From NCBI GenBank assembly GCA_012931725.1, contig WHSA01001501.1, forward strand, positions 310,001-374,000: a stretch of DNA of 64,000 nucleotides. Reading direction: 5' to 3'. The stretch is from Litsea cubeba. Its lineage: Eukaryota; Streptophyta; Magnoliopsida; Laurales; Lauraceae. The position numbers and the translations under genes were made by a program. The notes beneath the pieces were generated by a model that made no database searches, was not told the DNA's origin, and was given only the letters and a program-made list of their open reading frames with translations. Of this stretch, positions 58,561 through 64,000 are shown piece by piece (position 1 is the first letter of the stretch; the number at the start of each line of letters is the position of its first letter).

Positions 58561-59272
58561 TTTTCTAAATAAAATATTTTAAAAAAAAACTTAAATAAAT
58601 AATTATGTATAATGCGTTTTTTGTGATAATTTATATAAGAAAGGGGAGAAGATGAGACTTAATATATAATATTACTATATATATCAGTATATTATTACTA
58701 AATAAAACTCAAAATTAAAAATAATAAATACCTTTATGAGAGAGGGAGAACTAATGGAGAAGTCCTTTTTAGTTGAATCCTCCACTTTAGAGAAATCACT
58801 CTCACTCTTCACTTCTTAGAAAACTTTAGAGAACTTAGACTTTATAATGAGACTTAAGAGAGTTTAGAGCCTTCAAAAAAAATTACTCTTCAAAAAAAAT
58901 TACTCTTAAAAAAAATTACTCTTAAAAAAAAAAAGAGAGAGAGTTTAGAGCCTTAGAACCTTAGAGGGAGTGTGAAAAATGAGAGAGTAGATGAGTATAG
59001 AGAAATGAGAGGAATGAGGGCTATTTATAGAATTTCTCAGTGATAAAATGACATAAAATACCCCTTCATATGACCGTTTTATAGCAGTTTGGGCACGGAT
59101 TTTATCCTTGCTGTACCGGGCCGGGCCTTGGGCCTGGTAACCCTGGCCCAGCACGACCCATGTGTTGCTCTCAGGCCGGGCCGGGCCAACCCGTTGACTA
59201 AGTCAACGGCCCAGGAATGATTTTTCCGGGCTGGGCTTGGGCGGCCCACCCATATTTACATGCCTATCCCTG

Positions 59273-59313
59273 GGTGGGTAGGGTCTCAAAGAGTGTTGTA
59301 CCACCATTCATAT
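59273..59313. other. Short flank between hAT element and MITE
   Basis: Nothing is seen here besides the provisional outer flank of the hAT element. Confidence 0.3.
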
Positions 59314-59790
59314 GGCCTTAAATTTTTGCATTATTTCAAAAAATGACACAAGTTTTAAAACTTTTCAAATTAGTCCCTAAGCTTTCTAGTAAATTTTCAA
59401 TTAAGGACATCCGGCCATTTAAAGATATTTTTAGGTGACTTTTTCCCTCAGTATTTTAAAAATACCCAAATTACCATTCATTTAAAGCCATGACATGGTT
59501 TCGGCAGCCACTACATGCAGCCAATCGCTGCAGGAATACTGGGTGTCATTGATCACCGTAAGGACACTAGCGAGGAAAACGAGGAGAATATAGAGGAAGT
59601 GAATGGAAGTTTTATTACAATGAAAGGTAATTTGGATATTTTAAAAAAAAAAAGGAAAAAAGTTGCCGAGAAATAACTCTAAATAGATGGATGTCCTTAA
59701 TTGAAAACTTTCTGAAAAACTTATAAACTAATTTGAAAAGTTTTGAAACTTATGCCCTTTTCTGAAATAAGGCCGAAACTTAAGGACTTT
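59314..59790. mobile_element. Foldback MITE with long inverted arms
   Basis: 59314-about 59510 and about 59600-59774 are imperfect inverted repeats: the words AAAACTTTTCAAATTAGT, TTTTCAATTAAGGACATCC and TATCCAAATTACC on one side are matched in reverse complement on the other. The loop is about 100 bp. It has no coding capacity. It ends less than 200 bp before the GT90 start codon. Confidence 0.75.
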
Positions 59791-59977
59791 TTTGAAATTC
59801 TAAAAAAAAAAATTGTCGGAGAAGAGACTTTCTCATAGTAGGGTCTGTCGGGGGAACGAAAATTTGGCACCTTACGCAACGTGTCCTAGTTTTATGGAAT
59901 GAAAGGGAAAAACATGCATTCTCCATACACTTGAAAAGTTTCATTTTCCTTTTTGTTTCATCTGCCAAAGGAAAGAG

Positions 59978-60945
59978 ATGGTTGTGTCAAAGTATCCTTC
60001 CCGAGCATCTCCTATACTTCCCTGCATTGGCTTATTGGCCATCTTCTCATTCACTGGCACTGCCCTTCTTTTCCTCCTCCACGAGGTAAGTTAGTAGGAG
60101 TCTCTGTCACTGTGTGTGTATCTATATATATTTAGATGATAAGGTAGGGATCTAACAAAATCCAAGATTATTTTCGGAGAATCAAACAAGCAAATATGCT
60201 ATGTCCTGTATCAACAAGCGTCCGTCCATCCATCCATCGTCTTTTGATGTTCTCATTCTCATCCTAATCGTTTCCAACTTCTGTTTTCATTTTTCTTTTT
60301 CTTAGATTTATTTATTTGGCACATCTAATTAAATTACTGAATGAATGAATGAAAAACAAAGGTGGAGAAGACGAAGACGGTTGCAGGTCATAACTTGGAA
60401 CCAACACCATGGCATCCCTTCGCGCAAGGGGGTTCCATCGGGGCCTCTACCATTCTCCGTTGCTCCTTTCTCCTCACCTGTGACCTCACCACCCCATCAA
60501 CTTCACAAGAGAATCAACAAGAAGAGGAACAAGGACAAGGGCATCGCCTCCCATCATCTCCATCTTCTTGCCCTTCTTTTTTCCGCTGGATCCACCATGA
60601 CCTGGCCCCATGGACCCATTCCCGCATTTCCATCTCCAATCTCATGGAAGCTCGCGAACATGCGGCTTTCCGTGTCATCATTGCCGGTGGCCGCCTCTAC
60701 GCGGATTTCTACTATGCCTGTGTCCAGAGCCGAGCCATGTTCACGGTCTGGGGCCTCCTGCAGCTCCTCCGCAGGCACCCAGGGAGGGTTCCTGATGTCG
60801 ATCTCATGTTTGATTGCATGGACAAGCCCACCATCAGCAGGTCCCAATACAACACCCCAGCAAGGCCTCCCCCCCCACTCTTCCGCTACTGCACCACCGA
60901 CCATCATTTCGACATCCCCTTTCCCGACTGGTCTTTCTGGGGCTG
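59978..60945 (+). CDS. GT90 O-glycosyltransferase (rumi/CAP10-like), exons 1-2 only
   Basis: This is the 5' part of a plant protein O-glycosyltransferase of family GT90 (DUF821/CAP10, rumi-like), a type II membrane protein of the secretory pathway. Exon 1 (59978-60085, 36 codons) starts MVVSKYPSRASP and encodes a hydrophobic signal anchor (residues about 14-34). The donor is GAG|GTAAGT. Intron 1 is 60086-60361 and ends AAAG. Exon 2 (60362-60945) joins in phase 0. It has a low-complexity stem rich in Q, E and S, then the CAP10 start CPSFFRWIHHDLAPW near residue 115, EHAAFRVIIAGGRLYADFYY, CVQSRAMFTVWGLLQLLRR, PDVDLMFDCMDKP and FRYCTTDHHFDIPFPDWSFW. It ends at GGCTG|GTAACT, a phase-2 donor at the usual place. 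About 300 C-terminal residues, including most of the nucleotide-sugar site, are not found downstream. The start is the only ATG upstream in frame with the anchor. Confidence 0.85.
60086..60361 (+). other. Intron 1 of the GT90 gene
   Basis: GTAAGT...AAAG, 276 bp, T-rich with a short ATGAATGA repeat near the acceptor. It joins codon GAG to GTG in phase 0. Confidence 0.75.
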
Positions 60946-61862
60946 GTAACTTCCCTTCATTCAAACCTTCCTTCCACTTTATATAATTGAGCTCCTATTA
61001 CTCTGCTTTTATTTATTTCTTATATATATTTATTCACATGTGAGTTTCTTTTATACAAAAAAAAACTCATTGAGAAATTTACCCGAAAAATCACGCTGGG
61101 GTTCCTCTGCACCAAAAAGGCCCCATACTTTTTCTGAAACCGAACCAGTCTTCCCGCCAAAATTTTTATTTTTTTCCCCTCTTTTCAACTGGCGACCACA
61201 TCCTCATTCATTTAAACTGTTGGGCGACATTGACGTTCATTTAAGAGGTCAGGTCTGGCATCATATTCTTTTGGGCGACAACGCACACTATATTGCAAAA
61301 CCAGCATACATATATTGTGCACATGCACTACGAGCTCCAAACAAATGAATTTTGAAATTCAAACCAGCATAAATCCACTACATGCTTCACTACAAGCACA
61401 ATTACAAAACAAATTCAAAAAGCTTTATATTGAAACCATTTCCATTACTTCCTTCTAACAGTACCTAATAAGTTGTCTTCCAAAAAATTCCATAACCATC
61501 ACCACCATGCAAAAATCAGTCTCTAACAAGTATCCAACTATACCCTTCTACATTGCAAAAGGTCAAAAAAATGGGAGAATTGCTACTAACCACATGGGTT
61601 ATAAGAATTGAACTTCCCTCAAATAATCTGAAACACTTACTTGGATGTCTGGTATTGTTGTGGGCATCGTTCATTTATGGCATAACCATCATCTACTTCT
61701 TCTAAACATTCACCATGGAAAAGAAGCAATGACTTGGTTCAATCATGGCTCCTGACTACATTTCCTTTTGATATACCCAATTGCGTTATCTACACTACTG
61801 CTACTTCACACTGAGAAGCTCAATCAAGAAGGGAAAAAATGGAAGGACTGATTGATGGGTTG
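60946..61862. other. Presumed start of GT90 intron 2 or broken-gene flank
   Basis: No further GT90 exon is recognised. The sequence is AT-rich; short frames such as 61040-61348 have no features. It ends at the LTR of a minus-strand Tat-type element. Confidence 0.5.
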
Positions 61863-62616
61863 TGTAAGTGCACAAAAATTCACGGACCCGGCGAGGGTGG
61901 TGTTCTTGCGACTCACTGAGGAGGACGAAGGCTGAGGCTCCCCGTCTCCTCGTTGATGATGGAAGAACCGACGCCTGAGAACCTGGAAGAGGGAGAAGAA
62001 ACAGGTCAGAGGACCCTGGCTGTGGGCAGCGCAGGGCTCTCCGATGCCTAAGTCAGTATGTGTACTGGACAGTAGGAGGAGATTTTGGGAGAGAAGGTGA
62101 TACCAGTGGTTCTCTCGGACGGGAGAGAGACCTCCCTTCCTTGTTCTGGCTTGGCCCCTTTTATAGGGGAGGAGAGGAGACAAGGAGGTGACCCTGTCAG
62201 AGAACTATCCCATCATTGCACGCCATGTCGCGTCGGGCCATACCCGGGCGTCTGTGGACGCCGTTCTGTCAGAGGACGTGGGCGGCATGGGAGGCTCTGT
62301 CAGAGAGTATGGGCGTGCCCTTGTCTTGTCGCGCGTGCTCTAACGTGCTTAAGTGTCCAAGGGTGGACAGCTGTCAGGCCCTGCCTCGGCTAGCCCTGAC
62401 CGAGGTCGGGGTGTGACGCTGAGGTCGGGGAGCCGAGGGCGGAAGCCGAGGAGGCGGGAAGCCGAGGTGAGGCTTTTGCCGAAGTGGGAGCACTTGGCCG
62501 AGCAGGCGGAGCGCGGAGGTTTGAGATGAGCTTTGCCGAGGTGGATTAGCCGGCGCGGCAGCACGGGATGGAGAATCAGGCCAGTTATCCGGTGAGCTAG
62601 GAAATATCCCCACACA
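61863..62616 (-). repeat. 3' LTR of the second Tat-type element
   Basis: It is 754 bp. The minus-strand TATAAAA at 62165-62159 lies downstream of GC-rich U3 containing CCGAGG/CCTCGGC words. Terminal sequences parallel those of the 888-bp LTR, but the interiors differ. Confidence 0.75.
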
Positions 62617-62636
62617 ATAGCCCCCCAGCTTCTGAG
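62617..62636 (-). other. Polypurine tract of the second Tat-type element
   Basis: On the minus strand AGAAGCTGGGGGGCTAT abuts the LTR start, similar to AAAGCTAGGGGGCAAT in the first element. Confidence 0.7.
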
Positions 62637-62799
62637 CTCAATAGACTGCTCTTTGAGGTCAGAAGGTAAGTATCATGGAGGATGACTGGCTGGCAATGGA
62701 CCAGAGCTAGAGGTCGGCATCACGGCTAAGCTGTAACAGGGTGCTTCTGCCGAGCTGGAGAGCCACACAACTGCCGAACTGGAGAATGGGTACCGAGAT

Positions 62800-63775
62800 G
62801 CGCTAATGGAGATCCCTCTGGCTCTTCACCAGGGGCCTGTGCCGGGCATCTGGCGCGTGGCCGAGATGCGCCTGCCGCACGCAATGGAGATCCCACTGGC
62901 TTGTCACCAGGGGCCTGTGCCGGGCATCGGGCGCGAGGCCGTGATGCGCCTGCCGCACGCGATGGAGATCCTACTGGCTCTTCACCAGGGGCCTGTGCCG
63001 GGCATCTGGCGCGTGGCCGAGATGCGCCTGCCGCACGCAATGGAGATCCAACTGGCTTGTCACCAGGGGCCTGTGCCGGGCATCGGGCGCGAGGCCGAGA
63101 TGCGCCTGCCGCACGCAATGGAGATCCCACTGGCTTGTCACCAGGGGCCTGTGCCGGGCATCGGGCGCGAGGCCGAGATGCGCCTGCCGCACGCAATGGA
63201 GATCCCACTGGCTCGTCACCAGGGGCCTGTGCCGGGCATCGGGCGCGAGGCCGAGATGCGCCTGCCGCACGCAATGGAGATCCCACTGGCTTGTCACCAG
63301 GGGCCTGTGCCGGGCATCGAGCGCGAGGCCGAGATGCGCCTGCCGCACGCAATGGAGATCCCACTGGCTCTTCACCAGGGGCCTGTGCCGGGCATCTGGC
63401 GCGTGGCCGAGATGCGCCTGCCGCACGCAATGGAGATCCCACTGGCTCTTCACCAGGGGCCTGTGCCGGGCATCTGGCGCGTGGCCGAGATGCGCCTGCC
63501 GCACGCAATGGAGATCCCACTGGCTCTTCACCAGGGGCCTGTGCCGGGCATCTGGCGCGTGGCCGAGATGCGCCTGCCGTACGCAATGGAGATCCCACTG
63601 GCTCTTCACCAGGGGCCTGTGCCGGGCATCTGGCGCGTGGCCGAGATGCGCCTGCCGCACGCAATGGAGATCCCACTGGCTCTTCACCAGGGGCCTGTGC
63701 CGGGCATCTGGCGCGTGGCCGAGATGCGCCTGCCGCACGCAATGGAGATCCCACTGGCTTGTCACCAGGGGTACG
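62800..63775. repeat. Tandem array, 78-bp unit, 12 full copies
   Basis: AGGGGCCTGT recurs every 78 bp at 62831, 62909, 62987, 63065, 63143, 63221, 63299, 63377, 63455, 63533, 63611 and 63689, with a broken copy at 63767. Two linked variants exist: A (CTCTTCACC with GGCATCTGGCGCGTGG) and B (CTTGTCACC with GGCATCGGGCGCGAGG). Because 78 is a multiple of 3 and the unit lacks stops in several frames, long open frames appear on both strands; I do not regard them as genes. Confidence 0.97.
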
Positions 63776-64000
63776 AAGCTCTGGACGACTAGTGGCGGCA
63801 GAGGACCGTGCGATCAAGGCTGACAGCAGAGGACCGTGCCGTCATGACGGTAGAGGGTCGTACGATCGAAGCCGACAGTAGGAGGGTCGTACCGACGTCG
63901 TCGCAGCTGACGGCGCCATCGAAGCTGACAGTAGAGGACCGTGCCGCCAGAAATGACGGTAGAGGGTCGTGCGATCAAAGCTGACGGGCGGTCGAAGCTG
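63776..64000. repeat. Degenerate short repeats, about 28-40 bp
   Basis: Words such as AGAGGACCGTGC, AGAGGGTCGT and GATCAAAGCTGAC recur irregularly up to the window edge. They are probably another 3'-region repeat of the same element. Confidence 0.7.

Larger units (their letters stand above)
43216..59272 (-). mobile_element. Decayed hAT transposon, split by a nested Tat retrotransposon
   Basis: The right end read inward on the minus strand starts CAGGGATAGGCATGTAAATA and is rich in GGGCCGGGCC-type subterminal words. The left end at 43216-43245 begins CAGG and shares GGCATG(A)AAATCTGGG after about 10 extra bases. Transposase coding sequence on the minus strand lies at 58560-56842 and resumes at 44278-43975, on either side of the 12.6-kb retrotransposon. 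No matching 8-bp target duplication was found, so the exact ends are provisional. Without the nested insertion the element would be about 3.5 kb, a normal size for hAT. Confidence 0.75.
61863..64000 (-). mobile_element. Second Tat-type LTR retrotransposon, 3' end only
   Basis: On the minus strand the 3' LTR begins TGTGTGGGGATA at 62616 and ends ...GCACTTACA at 61863, sharing both termini in type with the first Tat element. A polypurine tract precedes it (62617-62636). Further into the element are a 78-bp tandem array and a degenerate short repeat. The rest lies beyond the window. The 5 bp outside the LTR are GGTTG. Confidence 0.8.

Noticed and set aside
43208..59280. 8-bp target duplication of the large hAT element
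   Set aside because: TGGCCACC on the left and GGTGGGTA on the right do not match. The ends are therefore kept as provisional.
60345..60986. 213-codon frame overlapping GT90 exon 2 in another phase
   Set aside because: It is a shadow frame: the alternative phase gives family-typical GT90 motifs and agrees with both splice junctions.
62726..63881. Long open frames on both strands (up to 363 codons) across the 78-bp array
   Set aside because: The unit length is a multiple of three and lacks stops in several frames, so openness is automatic. No start context, domain or upstream exon supports translation.

Overview
This window is nuclear DNA of a flowering plant with a large, repeat-dominated genome. 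The evidence is Ty3/gypsy elements of the Tat/Retand type, degraded Ty1/copia, LINE, hAT and Helitron remains, GU-AG introns, a plant-type GT90 glycosyltransferase gene, and no bacterial operon structure. The species cannot be named from the sequence alone. Coordinates and motif matches were read by eye; no alignment or database search was run.

Layout. 1-4515: a foldback or long-TIR element with arms of about 730 bp and a 1.9-kb loop. The left arm is broken by a 5'-truncated LINE with a 19-bp target duplication. The loop holds a gag-like fragment, a Helitron-type 3' end and two exon-like pieces of an unknown host gene. 4516-10272: no intact gene, and a decayed minus-strand copia pol (6745-9345). 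10273-11407: a non-autonomous hAT-type element. 12339-31598: a 19.3-kb array of about 25 copies of a 766-bp satellite, each with a nested palindrome. Diverged single-copy relatives lie just downstream, inverted at 32203-32640 and partial at 33585-33660. 32912-33293: a small hAT-type MITE. 34199-38060: two abutting long LTR-like segments. 38105-41042: two Helitron-like 3' ends attached to arrays of about 136-152-bp repeats.

43216-59272 is a decayed hAT transposon on the minus strand. A structurally complete 12.6-kb Tat-type LTR retrotransposon (44279-56836, TSD ACTCC, 888-bp LTRs) sits inside its transposase gene. The retroelement carries gag, protease, RT, two RNase H domains and integrase on the plus strand, with several stops and frameshifts in pol. 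It also has a 76-bp tandem array and a spliced antisense gene on the minus strand. The LTRs differ at about 19 of 888 sites by hand count, so insertion was fairly recent.

59978-60945 is the only convincing host gene: the first two exons of a GT90 (rumi/CAP10-like) O-glycosyltransferase with an N-terminal signal anchor. A foldback MITE lies directly upstream. Downstream, a second Tat-type element on the minus strand (61863 to beyond 64000) begins before any further GT90 exon appears. The host gene therefore either has a very large intron or is truncated.

No tRNA, rRNA or CRISPR array was seen. The window is mainly a record of nested insertion, tandem amplification and decay.
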